Part shown: piece after piece, positions 1 through 8,477 of the stretch
How the letters are laid out: every line of letters begins with the position of its first letter
How positions within the stretch are numbered: position 1 is the stretch's first letter
NCBI GenBank assembly: GCA_003478355.1
Contig: QUFC01000016.1
Location: 13,423-77,422 of the forward strand
Direction of reading: 5' to 3'
DNA length: 64,000 bases
Origin: Lachnospiraceae bacterium AM48-27BH
Lineage (GTDB): Bacteria > Bacillota > Clostridia > Lachnospirales > Lachnospiraceae
Notes under the pieces: generated by a model
What the model was told of the DNA's origin: nothing
Seen by the model: only the letters and a program-made list of their open reading frames with translations
Database searches by the model: none
Position numbers and translations under genes: made by a program

Positions 1-61
1 ATAAAGAAAAATATAAGACCGGCGTGACGGACCGGTCTCATTGCGTGGTTCAGGCAGGTAC

Positions 62-532
62 TTACAGTGTTTCTGCCCGATCTGCAATATGCTGTTTGAA
101 ATTGATCACTTCATGCTTGTAATCAAGATTCATATAACGGGATGTAATCATAAAATCCGCAGTGGATTTATTGACGGCCATTGGAATATCGTAGACCTGG
201 GAAATCCTCATCAGGGCTTTTACATCTGGATCATGAGGTTGCGCTGTCAGCGGATCCGAAAAGAAAATCACGAAGTCAATGACACCCTCCACAATCTTAG
301 CACCGATCTGTTGGTCTCCACCTAATGGGCCGCTGTTATAACCTTTTACTGTAAGTCCAGTCTGATCTGTGATCATGCGGGCCGTTGTACCTGTTCCGTA
401 AAGATTATGCTTCTCTAGCTCAGCTTTGTGTTCTTTACACCATGCAATCAGTTTCTGTTTTTCGTTGTCATGAGCAATCAGGGCAATATTCTTTTTCTGG
501 CCGATTGTAAAGGTAATGTATTCTTGAGACAT
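62..532 (-). CDS. mgsA: methylglyoxal synthase
   Basis: Converts dihydroxyacetone phosphate to methylglyoxal and phosphate, a cytoplasmic bypass of lower glycolysis. The 156-residue product has the usual family length and the expected blocks: an AHDNEK stretch near residue 21, GTGTTA near residue 47 (phosphate loop), SGPLGGDQQIGA, and the FFSDPLTAQPHDPDV region carrying catalytic aspartates. I chose the ATG at 532 rather than the upstream one at 586 because a strong AAGGGGG site sits just before it and the family begins with this segment. It is divergent from the Ugp-type operon that starts at 1062. If that operon delivers glycerol phosphate, both would feed the triose-phosphate pool; that link is inference. 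Confidence 0.95.
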   Translation of the reverse strand: MSQEYITFTIGQKKNIALIAHDNEKQKLIAWCKEHKAELEKHNLYGTGTTARMITDQTGLTVKGYNSGPLGGDQQIGAKIVEGVIDFVIFFSDPLTAQPHDPDVKALMRISQVYDIPMAVNKSTADFMITSRYMNLDYKHEVINFKQHIADRAETL

Positions 533-1061
533 GAAAAAATCCCCCTTATCTAAGTATAGAAAGTGCAGATAGATACAACTTATCACAGAATGGTTTATTA
601 CACAAGTGCAACAATATCAAACTAAAGATTTGAACTCAAATTATTAGAATTTCCCCAGAACAGTCAAAATCAGAAGATTTCTCCGAATATTTGATTTTGA
701 CTGCAGTATAAGAATCGAATCTTTAATCCAATCTTTTCCGAACTCTCACATCGAAGAAAATCCGTATTCATTATCATCGTACTCGATGCTGATGATATTG
801 GTGTTTTGCGGAAATAATCTATTGCCCGTTCGCTAATCTTAACATTCCACTAAAATCAAAAATTTCAAACTTGCAAATTTGGTATTTTTCTTAGAATTAA
901 CATACTTAACAATTATTTGCATTTTTCCTAGTTTCTTGTTTAAAAACTTACAATGTTTTTACTGTTTCATGATAGATGTCAAGGCCATACAACACTATAA
1001 TCGGAAACTGTGAAACACATAACCAATCCTATTGCCAGACTAACATGAGGAGAAAAACATT
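533..1061. promoter_or_regulatory. divergent intergenic region mgsA / ugp-type operon
   Basis: This AT-rich stretch separates two divergent genes and must contain both promoters. I see no convincing ORF. It holds a perfect 12-bp inverted repeat (listed separately) and several A/T tracts near 880-960. I could not assign -35/-10 boxes with confidence. Confidence 0.5.
661..703. repeat. perfect 12-bp inverted repeat, 19-nt spacer
   Basis: CAGTCAAAATCA at 661-672 is matched exactly by its reverse complement at 692-703. There is no T-run on either side, so it is unlikely to be a simple terminator. An operator pair or a leader-RNA stem is possible. It lies about 130 bp upstream of mgsA and 360 bp upstream of the operon. 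Confidence 0.55.
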
Positions 1062-2441
1062 ATGAAAAAAAATCTAAAATGTCTCACAGCACTTTGCATG
1101 GCTGGTGCCATGATCTCTCTGACCGGATGCGGTTCATCCAGTCAGTCTACTTCCGCAGATACCACAGCAGGTTCCGCCACTTCCGAAGCCACCACTTCCG
1201 CCGAGAGCACCGCTTCCGGCAATGGTTCCAAAACCGTTATCGAGTACTGGCACTGTAATGCAGAGAACCAGGGCGGACTGACCGTAGATGAACTGGTAAA
1301 AAACTTTAATGAGAACAATGACCACATTGAAGTTGTTGCTAAATATAACCCTGATATGTATAAGGGACTGATGCAGAACCTGCAGGCTGAAGCCGCTACC
1401 GGCAATACCCCGGCACTGGTTCAGATCGGCTGGGCTTTCCTGGATTATTTTTCCAACAACTTTTCCTACACCTCCCCACAGGCGATCATCGACCAGTATG
1501 ATGCTTCTGACAAAACCTTCCTGACCGACAATTTCCTGCCAAACGTCCTGGATCTGGCGGTAAACAGTGATGGTGTACAGGTCGGAATACCGTATTCTTT
1601 AAGCAGCCCGGTTCTCTACATCAACCGCGATCTGCTGAAGGAAGCAGGACTTTCCGAAGAGGGACCGAAGACCTGGGAAGAGGTTGATTCCTTTGCCAGA
1701 ACTGTTCAGGAAAAGACCGGAAAATATGGTTTCTATATGCAAGAGCCGGCAGACTTCTGGGCACAGCAGGGACTCATCGAGAGCAATAACACTTCCATGC
1801 TGACCAAGACCGCAGATGGCAAGATCCAGGCAAGCTTCGCAAGCCCGGAAGGCATTCAGGCTATGCAGATGGTTGCTGACCTCATCAAGGACGGAGCCGC
1901 TCTCCATGTTTCCTGGGATGAAGGCTGCCAGAGCTTCATTGATGGCAACTGCGCAATGCTCTACACCACCATTGCCCGTCGCGCATCCGTTCAGAAGAGC
2001 GCGCAGTTCGATGTCGCTACCGTAAAATCCCCGACATGGGGCAGCAGCCCGCGTAAAGTTCCGGCAGGCGGATGCTTCTTAGCTATCACCGCACAGACCG
2101 ATGAGCAGAAGGAAGCCGCATGGGAGTTTGAGAAATACCTGTACAGCGTGGAATCCATGGCTGCATGGACCATCGGAACCGGTTATGTACCGCCAAGAAA
2201 GGACGTTGCAGACGCAGAGAACGGACTGAAATCCTTCCTGGCTGAAAATGAGATGATGAAGGCTGCCATTGAGCAGATGGACGGCGTGGTTTCCTGGACA
2301 TCCTTCCCGGGTGATGCAGGTCTTCAGGCTGAGCAGATGCTCCTGGATATGAGAGATCAGATCTTCGGTGGACAGGTAACTGCCGAGGAGGGTATGACTT
2401 CCACCCAGGATGCCATCAATGCCCTGTTAGACGCACAGTAA
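1062..2441 (+). CDS. ABC transporter substrate-binding lipoprotein, UgpB-like
   Basis: Extracellular solute receptor of a carbohydrate-type ABC importer. The 459-residue protein has a basic start, a hydrophobic signal and a lipobox (SLTGC, lipidated Cys at residue 23), followed by a Ser/Thr/Ala-rich linker and a family-1 solute-binding fold. Features such as an early EYWHC segment, PRKVPAGGCFLAI and GYVPPRKDV resemble UgpB, the sn-glycerol-3-phosphate binding protein. Substrate is therefore suggested as glycerol-3-phosphate or a related phosphodiester, but other sugars are possible. It is the first gene of an operon followed by two permeases and an ATPase. The ATG has a TGAGGAGAAA ribosome site. 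A hairpin after the gene may set its expression above that of the permeases. Confidence 0.9.
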   Translation: MKKNLKCLTALCMAGAMISLTGCGSSSQSTSADTTAGSATSEATTSAESTASGNGSKTVIEYWHCNAENQGGLTVDELVKNFNENNDHIEVVAKYNPDMYKGLMQNLQAEAATGNTPALVQIGWAFLDYFSNNFSYTSPQAIIDQYDASDKTFLTDNFLPNVLDLAVNSDGVQVGIPYSLSSPVLYINRDLLKEAGLSEEGPKTWEEVDSFARTVQEKTGKYGFYMQEPADFWAQQGLIESNNTSMLTKTADGKIQASFASPEGIQAMQMVADLIKDGAALHVSWDEGCQSFIDGNCAMLYTTIARRASVQKSAQFDVATVKSPTWGSSPRKVPAGGCFLAITAQTDEQKEAAWEFEKYLYSVESMAAWTIGTGYVPPRKDVADAENGLKSFLAENEMMKAAIEQMDGVVSWTSFPGDAGLQAEQMLLDMRDQIFGGQVTAEEGMTSTQDAINALLDAQ

Positions 2442-2460
2442 GCTGACATTCCAGATGCAG

Positions 2461-2498
2461 ACCGGTACTTTCCCTTTTGCTCACGGGAAGGTACCGGT
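2461..2498 (+). terminator. intra-operon hairpin after binding-protein gene
   Basis: A 14-bp stem with one mismatch (ACCGGTACTTTCCC against GGGAAGGTACCGGT) is followed by TTTCC. It lies between the binding-protein and first permease genes. It could be a partial terminator or an RNA 3'-end stabiliser that raises the binding protein over the permeases. Confidence 0.7.
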
Positions 2499-2524
2499 TT
2501 TCCTGAATTTACGGAGGTAATCAC

Positions 2525-3415
2525 TTGAATAAAGAAACAAAAAAACAAACGATTCTGGGATATCTGTTTCTGATCCCGTCCCTAGCCGTGTTCGCAGTCT
2601 TTATGTTTTACCCACTCCTTTATACCTTTTACTTAAGCTTTTTTGAGTGGAACATGGTAAAGCCTGTCAAAAAATTTGTCGGTCTGAACAACTACATTGC
2701 CGTATTCCGAGATCCGAATACCTTTAAGATTCTGGGCAATACCCTTGCTTACATTCTGGTTCTGCTGGTCCTGAACTTTGTGCTGCCCTATATTCTCTCC
2801 TTTATCCTCTCCGCCGTGATCCGGCATGGAAAGAGTTTTTACAAGGCTGTGTTCTTCCTTCCTAGCGTCATCTCCCTGGTGGTCGGCTCCATCCTCTATA
2901 CCTGGATCTTAAACCCGATTTCCGGACCGGTGGCCATCATTCTCGGTAAATTCGGCATCCAGATGCCCTTCTGGTCCAAAACCGACGGATGGGTCATTGC
3001 CATGCTCTGCATCATTACCACCTGGAAGACCTTCGGCTACAACTTCATCAATATTTTAGCCGGTGTCTCCGGCGTATCCCAGGAAGTTATTGAGGCTGCA
3101 CGGCTGGATCAGGTTCCCATGTGGAAAATCTTTCTGGACATCATTGTGCCAATGAGCTCCGCTACCGGAATTTACGTGTTCATCACCACCATTGTCCAGG
3201 GACTTCAGTATGTGTTCACCCCCATCAAGGTCATTACCCAGGGCGGACCGAACTACGCCAGTTCCAACCTGATCTACGCTTCCTACCACGAGGCCTTTAC
3301 CTTGTATCGGACCGGCACCTCATCGGCCATTTCCATTCTGACCATGCTGCTGTTCATTGTCCTTTTACTTCTGGAATTTAAATTTGTGGAGAAGGGAGTC
3401 TACTATGAAAACTAA
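2525..3415 (+). CDS. ABC transporter permease, UgpA/MalF type
   Basis: Inner-membrane permease subunit of the importer, 296 residues with about six hydrophobic segments. The cytoplasmic EAA loop is visible as EAARLDQVPMWKIFLDIIVP near residues 190-210, which docks the ATPase. The start is a TTG at 2525, supported by an ACGGAGG site seven bases upstream; no better ATG exists nearby. It follows the binding-protein gene after an 83-bp gap with a hairpin, and its stop overlaps the start of the next permease by 11 bases, indicating translational coupling. Confidence 0.92.
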   Translation: MNKETKKQTILGYLFLIPSLAVFAVFMFYPLLYTFYLSFFEWNMVKPVKKFVGLNNYIAVFRDPNTFKILGNTLAYILVLLVLNFVLPYILSFILSAVIRHGKSFYKAVFFLPSVISLVVGSILYTWILNPISGPVAIILGKFGIQMPFWSKTDGWVIAMLCIITTWKTFGYNFINILAGVSGVSQEVIEAARLDQVPMWKIFLDIIVPMSSATGIYVFITTIVQGLQYVFTPIKVITQGGPNYASSNLIYASYHEAFTLYRTGTSSAISILTMLLFIVLLLLEFKFVEKGVYYEN

Positions 3416-4232
3416 CAATCATTCGGAAATTGGCTGGCACATGATCCTGGGCGCCATCGTTTTCCTCATGCTGGTTCCCATCGTGTTCGCTCTGTCCAAT
3501 TCCTTCAAGACTCTGCAGGACGCATTTAATACCATTTTTGAGATCATTCCGTCTCACCCGACTCTGGAAAACTACCGGCATGTATTTGAAAAACTGCCTT
3601 TTGTCCAGATAACCTTAAACACATTTCTGATCGCGGCATCCGTTACCGCCTTCAAAACCATTACCAGCCTGTTTGCCGCCTATTCCTTTGTCTATTTTGA
3701 GTACAAGGGAAAACAGTTTTTCTACTTTATCATGCTGAGTACCATGTTTATTCCGTTCACCGTGACCATGATCCCAAACTACCTGATGATTTCAAAAATC
3801 GGTCTGCGGGATTGCATCTGGGGCGTGGCACTTCCGCAGTTTGCGGATGTTTTAGGTATCTTCCTGCTGCGCCAGGCCATGCGCGGAATCCCGAAGGCCC
3901 TCATTGAGGCTGCGCGGATGGAAGGCATCGGCAGCCTCAAGATCATGCGCGATATCATCCTGCCACTGGTACGCCCGTCCATTCTTACAACCGGGATCAT
4001 TTTCTTTATCAATTCCTGGAACGAGTATGTATGGCCGGTGCTCATCTTAAAGAGCAAGGAAAACTACACGCTTTCCCTGGCGCTCCAGATGTACATCAGC
4101 GCTGAGGGCGGCACCGAATTTACCATTGCCATGGCCGTATCCGTCATCACCATGATCATTCCGCTGGCTCTGTATCTTATTTTCCAGCGCTATATCATCA
4201 ACACCTTTGCCGCATCCGGCGTAAAAGGTTAA
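3405..4232 (+). CDS. ABC transporter permease, UgpE/MalG type
   Basis: Second permease subunit, 275 residues. The EAA loop reads EAARMEGIGSLKIMRDIILP near residues 180-200. I place the start at the ATG at 3405 (MKTNN...), not at the upstream in-frame ATG at 3357, because a GGAGAAGGGA site precedes it and the extra residues would lie in the previous gene. It overlaps the end of the first permease gene by 11 bases. The C-terminal hydrophobic segments and length match the MalG group of carbohydrate permeases. Confidence 0.92.
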   Translation: MKTNNHSEIGWHMILGAIVFLMLVPIVFALSNSFKTLQDAFNTIFEIIPSHPTLENYRHVFEKLPFVQITLNTFLIAASVTAFKTITSLFAAYSFVYFEYKGKQFFYFIMLSTMFIPFTVTMIPNYLMISKIGLRDCIWGVALPQFADVLGIFLLRQAMRGIPKALIEAARMEGIGSLKIMRDIILPLVRPSILTTGIIFFINSWNEYVWPVLILKSKENYTLSLALQMYISAEGGTEFTIAMAVSVITMIIPLALYLIFQRYIINTFAASGVKG

Positions 4233-4248
4233 TCTGTCAGGAGGATTT

Positions 4249-5448
4249 ATGAATAATATCGTTTTTGAACACGTCGTAAAAGCATACGGAAAAAATGTGA
4301 TCGTCAATGATCTGAATATGGAAATCCGGGAAGGGGAGCGGCTGATTCTGCTGGGCCCGTCCGGCTGCGGAAAATCCACCACCCTGCGCATGATCGCCGG
4401 TCTGGAGGATATCACCTCCGGCTCCCTGCATATGCGAGGCCAGGTAGTCAACAACGTTGCCTGCGGAGACCGCGGCGTATCCATGGTATTCCAGAACTAC
4501 GCCCTTTTCCCGCATATGACTGTAAAAAATAACATCATCTACGGTCTGAAAGCCCACAAAATGGAAGCGGCTGAGATTAACCGCCGCCTGGAGGAAGTAC
4601 TGGAAATGCTGCAGCTGAAAGGTCTGGAGGACCGCAAGCCGAAGGATCTTTCCGGTGGACAGCGCCAGCGTGTTGCCCTGGCCCGCGCCGTCGTAAAACG
4701 CTCTGACTACTTTCTTCTGGATGAACCGCTTTCCAACCTGGATGCACAGCTCCGCCTGCGTGCGCGAAAAGAACTGGTCAAGATCCACGAGATGTACCGT
4801 CCGACCATGGTTTATGTCACTCATGACCAGATTGAGGCCATGACCGTGGGACAGCGTGTTGCCATCATGTATCGCGGAAATATGGAAATGCTGGACACGC
4901 CAAGCCATGTATACAATATGCCGGCAAGTATTTTCTGTGCCCGATTCATTGGCTCTCCGTCCATGAACATCATCTCCTGCCAGTATGAAAACGGCAATCT
5001 CTCCATCGGAGACCAGATGATCAGACTGGCTCTGATGTGGCGTCCGATCGCAGATGCCTGTCCATCCGGAAAATACTGCGTTGGCATCCGCCCGGAACAT
5101 ATAGTCTTAAGCAGCCGTCCAACGGAAACTTCCATCTGCGGAACCGTAAAATACGTGGAGGACTATGGAAACCGCTACGGAGTTTATATTGATGTAAAGG
5201 GTGAAAAGAGCGAGCTGATTGCCATCTGCAACGACTCGGTTCCGCGCCCGGGCGAAAACATTTTCATCAATATTGATTTCCGCAAACTGCATCTGTTTGA
5301 TGCCCAGAGCGAGAAGTCCCTTGGATATCCAGAAGAAATCCGCCGTCTGAACGCAGCCCTGGATTTTTCCATGCCGGATGCTCAGAATAAAAACCAGAAA
5401 GCAGGAGGTAAATATCATGAATCTTTTGGTCAGTACCAATGTGTATAA
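4249..5448 (+). CDS. ABC transporter ATP-binding protein, UgpC/MalK type
   Basis: ATPase of the importer, 399 residues. The nucleotide-binding domain shows Walker A GPSGCGKST near residue 36, signature LSGGQRQR, Walker B FLLDEPLSNLDAQ and the H-loop VTHDQ. The C-terminal third (about 240-360) is the TOBE-type regulatory domain typical of MalK/UgpC. The start has a clear CAGGAGG site. The carboxyl end overlaps the next gene by 32 bases in another frame, so the last residues may not be conserved. Having the ATPase encoded within the operon supports a dedicated rather than a shared energy subunit. Confidence 0.93.
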   Translation: MNNIVFEHVVKAYGKNVIVNDLNMEIREGERLILLGPSGCGKSTTLRMIAGLEDITSGSLHMRGQVVNNVACGDRGVSMVFQNYALFPHMTVKNNIIYGLKAHKMEAAEINRRLEEVLEMLQLKGLEDRKPKDLSGGQRQRVALARAVVKRSDYFLLDEPLSNLDAQLRLRARKELVKIHEMYRPTMVYVTHDQIEAMTVGQRVAIMYRGNMEMLDTPSHVYNMPASIFCARFIGSPSMNIISCQYENGNLSIGDQMIRLALMWRPIADACPSGKYCVGIRPEHIVLSSRPTETSICGTVKYVEDYGNRYGVYIDVKGEKSELIAICNDSVPRPGENIFINIDFRKLHLFDAQSEKSLGYPEEIRRLNAALDFSMPDAQNKNQKAGGKYHESFGQYQCV

Positions 5449-6210
5449 ACCGGGTCAGCTTGCCCGGGTCATCCCGCATTTACATGCCTTCCGTGGTCAG
5501 ATTGGCGTCGAGCTGTTCCCTATGTTTGACGCAGACTGCTATGAGGAAGAGCTTCTTCATTGCCTGCCGGAGTTTGAAGGAATCCCAGTTAGTTTTCATG
5601 GCCCGTACTATGAAACCGAGCACAGCGCAGCCCCCGGCACCCCGGAATATGCGCACTCCATGGACCTGATCCGCCAAACCCTGCCTTACTGTGTGCGCCT
5701 TCAAAGCCAGTATCTGGTCTTTCATCACAATAACATCCCGGTGACGGAAGAACGCCGGGAAGAGATGATCCGTGTTTCCAGAGAAAACTACAGGGAAATT
5801 GCGGAGCTGTTCAAGCCGCACCAGATCCCGGTGGTGGTGGAGAATGCCGGTGTCCTGGACCGCGGCAACATGCTGTTTGACCAGGATGCGTTTATCCAGC
5901 TCTGCAGGGAAGAACATTATCCGGTGCTGATCGACATTGGCCATGCTTACGCCAACGGCTGGGACCTGGAGCAGACCATGGAAGCGTTAAAGGATCAGAT
6001 CGTGGCTTACCATCTTCACAACAACGACGGTGTTCACGACAGCCATCAGCGGATTTTCCACGGGACCCTGGATTTTCCCCTGTTTCTGTCTGATTATCAG
6101 AGACTGACTCCAAACGCAGATCTGGTTCTGGAATACAGCCCGAATGTGCAGATGATGAATCCGGAATCCAAGAAGACATTTCCTGGCTTCTGGAGCAGAT
6201 CCGGAGGTAG
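5417..6210 (+). CDS. TIM-barrel sugar phosphate isomerase/epimerase-like (frameshifted near end)
   Basis: AP-endonuclease/xylose-isomerase-like TIM barrel of about 265 residues, probably acting on the imported solute. Visible metal/active-site candidates include SFHGPYYE, FHHNN, VVVENAG, LIDIGHAY and YHLHNNDG. The ATG at 5417 follows a GCAGGAGG site. As written, the frame changes near 6151 and the ORF runs on to 6427, overlapping the next gene by 214 bases. Restoring one G (GTGCAG to GTGGCAG) gives a natural end EDISWLLEQIRR and a stop at 6208-6210, four bases before the next ATG. The break is therefore probably a sequence error or a very recent mutation. The precise reaction is unknown. Confidence 0.8.
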
Positions 6211-6213
6211 CTT

Positions 6214-7008
6214 ATGCTTTCCGAAAAGAAACTCTTCTTATTTGATATTGACGGAACCGTGGCCTTGGGCGATGTCCTGCTGCCCGGAGCGGCGGAATTC
6301 TTCCAGGAAATTAAAGAGCGCGGCGGGCAGTTTGTATTCATTACCAATAACTCCACCAAAAGCATTGCGGACTACATCAAAAAATTCCGTCAGATGGGTG
6401 TCTCAACCGATCCTCAGAATTTTGTAACTGCCTCCACCGCTTCTGCCAGCTGGCTGCGGCAACACGCAGCTGGAAAGACTATCTATACACTTGGAACACG
6501 ATCACTGATTCGAGAGCTTGAAGGACATGGAATCCGCGTCACCACGGATCCGGACACCCAGGATATTTCCTTTGTGCTGGTTGCCTACGACAGCGAACTT
6601 ACCTACAAGAAGCTGACTGACACCTGCCGCATCCTGCAGACCCGCCCTGTCACCTTCCTGGCCACCAACCCGGATCTGGTCTGCCCGGTCCCATTTGGCT
6701 ATGTACCCGACTGTGGCTCCATATGTCAGATGATCACTAATGCCACAGGCCAGGTACCACATTATATCGGAAAACCTTCTACCGATATGGTGGATATTGC
6801 ACTCCGGGAAAATCCGTTTTCCAAAGAGGAAACCGTGATAGTGGGTGACAGGTTTTACACTGACATTGCATGCGGGAACGCTTCTGGGGTAGAGACAGTC
6901 CTGGTACTAACCGGTGAAGCGAAAAAAACAGATACTATGATTCATACGTACTCTCCAACTTATATTTTCGACTCCATAAAAGAAGTAAAGAAAGCCTGGA
7001 AGAATTAG
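6214..7008 (+). CDS. HAD-IIA family phosphatase (NagD/glycerol-phosphatase-like)
   Basis: Cytoplasmic phosphatase of the haloacid dehalogenase superfamily, subclass IIA, 264 residues. Motif I is DIDGT (nucleophile and acid/base Asp near residues 11 and 13), motif II ITNNST, motif III the Lys in YIGKPS, motif IV GDRFYTD. Members dephosphorylate small sugar phosphates, glycerol phosphate or phosphoglycolate. As last gene of a Ugp-type operon it plausibly removes phosphate from the imported compound, which is inference. The ATG lies four bases after the repaired stop of the TIM-barrel gene and has a GGAGG site within that gene's end. A long terminator overlaps its stop codon. Confidence 0.92.
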   Translation: MLSEKKLFLFDIDGTVALGDVLLPGAAEFFQEIKERGGQFVFITNNSTKSIADYIKKFRQMGVSTDPQNFVTASTASASWLRQHAAGKTIYTLGTRSLIRELEGHGIRVTTDPDTQDISFVLVAYDSELTYKKLTDTCRILQTRPVTFLATNPDLVCPVPFGYVPDCGSICQMITNATGQVPHYIGKPSTDMVDIALRENPFSKEETVIVGDRFYTDIACGNASGVETVLVLTGEAKKTDTMIHTYSPTYIFDSIKEVKKAWKN

Positions 7009-7030
7009 TAATCCAGGCTTTCTCTACTTC
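6982..7030 (+). terminator. Rho-independent terminator of the ugp-type operon
   Basis: A 19-bp stem with one mismatch pairs 6982-7000 with 7012-7030 and includes the HAD gene stop codon in its loop. Pyrimidine-rich sequence with T-runs follows. It ends the operon cleanly. Confidence 0.85.
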
Positions 7031-7105
7031 TTTAAAATTTTCAATGCGGTATGTGTAATGATTGTAAAAGATGAAATAACGCAACAATATAGCATTGCTT
7101 ACTTA

Positions 7106-7148
7106 TAAAAAAGTAACCGACTCAGAAACGAGAACGATTACTTTTTTA
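7106..7148. terminator. AT-rich hairpin, possible bidirectional terminator
   Basis: TAAAAAAGTAA at 7106-7116 pairs perfectly with TTACTTTTTTA at 7138-7148. T-rich arms allow termination in either direction. No gene lies immediately beside it, so it may be a remnant from an inserted element. Confidence 0.5.
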
Positions 7149-7288
7149 GATAGTATGAATTTAAGTGCTTCTTCATTCTAATGCAAAACCGTAAAGATAG
7201 CAAGGAAAAGTGGCATCATGATGGATATTGCCATATTTTTGCTTAATAATACCGCCTCATATTCGAAAGAGAGTAGTGTAGACAAATT

Positions 7289-7611
7289 ATATGTATCTAT
7301 TTTCGCCATATGCAACTCCGAAACTCAATTCCATTCTCTTCTCTCCCGCTATTTTCCTGACCTCTCGAAAAAATATTTCTCCACTAGGCTCCCCTAATTT
7401 GTTCGCTCGCCGTCAGGCGTTTGCCGCCATCAGGCGGCGCACTCAATGGATAAAAAGAAAAATAAATGGAAGGGAAAATGAAAAACGGCGCTGCTGCGCC
7501 AGCAATCAAGGAATTTATGCAGCCAATTCTCTCTCCCATTTAATAAAAAAGTCGAGGGAGCAATGGAAATTGGGGAATATCCGCTTGCATATGGCGAAAA
7601 TAAATACATAT
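7289..7611. mobile_element. MITE-like element with about 27-bp terminal inverted repeats
   Basis: The ends carry matching inverted repeats: ATATGTATCTATTTTCGCC at the left, and its near-complement (one difference in the first 27 positions) at the right. Weaker similarity continues inward to about 60 bp. The 323-bp interior has no credible gene; the ORF that crosses it depends on the repeat sequence. This is the form of a miniature inverted-repeat transposable element or a folded repeat. A 9-bp TAGTGTAGA occurs at both flanks (7275 and 7646 regions) but too far out to be a clear target duplication. Confidence 0.65.
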
Positions 7612-7678
7612 GATTTTCTCAGCATTCATACACACCTATATATTTTAGTGTAGAACATTACCGGCCATATAAAAAACA

Positions 7679-7727
7679 GCCAAAAACCCGCTGTTGCATG
7701 ATTTCCATATAGCAGCGGGTTTTTGGC
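7679..7727 (-). terminator. Rho-independent terminator of the small lipoprotein gene
   Basis: GCCAAAAACCCGCTG at 7679-7693 pairs perfectly with 7713-7727. On the minus strand a TTTTTT run follows the stem, fitting termination of the gene ending at 7823. Confidence 0.85.
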
Positions 7728-7822
7728 CGTAATTCTTTGCAAAAAAGCTTCAATACATATCCCAGCCGGGCCTATGAATATTCCTGGCATCCAGTGATAA
7801 ATTTTAGCGTTTTCTCATCACA

Positions 7823-8221
7823 TTAATTTGCTTTCTCCACAGAAATAATGGTTCCTGTAAACGCATCCACTTCGCTGAGCTCTCCCGTATAGGTTACCGT
7901 TACCTCATCTCCTTCTTTAACATCTGATAAGCCTTCCGGTGCGGTATCGAATGTCATTGCATAGGTACCCTTATCGCTTTCGATCGTGAACATAAAATCC
8001 TTGATCTCCTCAATCTTTCCTGTCACAGATTCCGTTTTTTCCTCTGTTTTCTGCGATTCAGACTGAGTTGTCTCGCTCTGGGTGGTTTCTGCCTGCGTTG
8101 TTTCTGCCTTGGTCGTTTCCGCCTGGGTAGGCGCTGCTGTGGTTGTCTCAGCCTTGGCACCGCATCCAGCAGCCAAAGCCGCGGTCATCATCAAAACTGC
8201 AATAAGATTTCTTTTTTTCAT
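7823..8221 (-). CDS. small secreted lipoprotein with Thr-rich linker
   Basis: A 132-residue predicted lipoprotein. It has a signal with lipobox ALAAGC (Cys at residue 20), then a linker built of imperfect ETTQ/AETTK repeats (about 24-60), then a compact domain of roughly 70 residues that looks beta-rich (VTGKIEEIKDFMFTIES, VKEGDEVTVTYTG). That domain has the feel of an OB-like or small barrel fold, but I do not recognise a named family or function. A GGAGG site lies eight bases before the ATG. It is monocistronic with its own terminator and divergent from the AAA ATPase gene. Confidence 0.85.
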   Translation of the reverse strand: MKKRNLIAVLMMTAALAAGCGAKAETTTAAPTQAETTKAETTQAETTQSETTQSESQKTEEKTESVTGKIEEIKDFMFTIESDKGTYAMTFDTAPEGLSDVKEGDEVTVTYTGELSEVDAFTGTIISVEKAN

Positions 8222-8477
8222 AATAAAGCCTCCAAACTAAATAGATTTGATTTTTTAATTACACTAATTAGACGTATTGAAACCCTGAAAAGTTTCAAAA
8301 GCTCTAAAAATTTTTCATTAATTTTTTAATGGCTATCTGACTTATGAATAAGGTCGTAAAAAGTCGCAAAATTATCGTTTTATAATCCATTTCATAAATT
8401 TATTTCCTTATATCGAATATATAACTTGATGTTTTGATTTTTTGTGGTCATACTATAGGGGAAAGGAGCTTCCAATC

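Noticed and set aside
4237..5100. 287-residue minus-strand ORF
   Set aside because: Antisense to the UgpC-type ATPase, which has all expected motifs.
7291..7653. 120-residue plus-strand ORF
   Set aside because: It starts and ends in the inverted repeats of the MITE-like element, has no ribosome site and unnatural composition.
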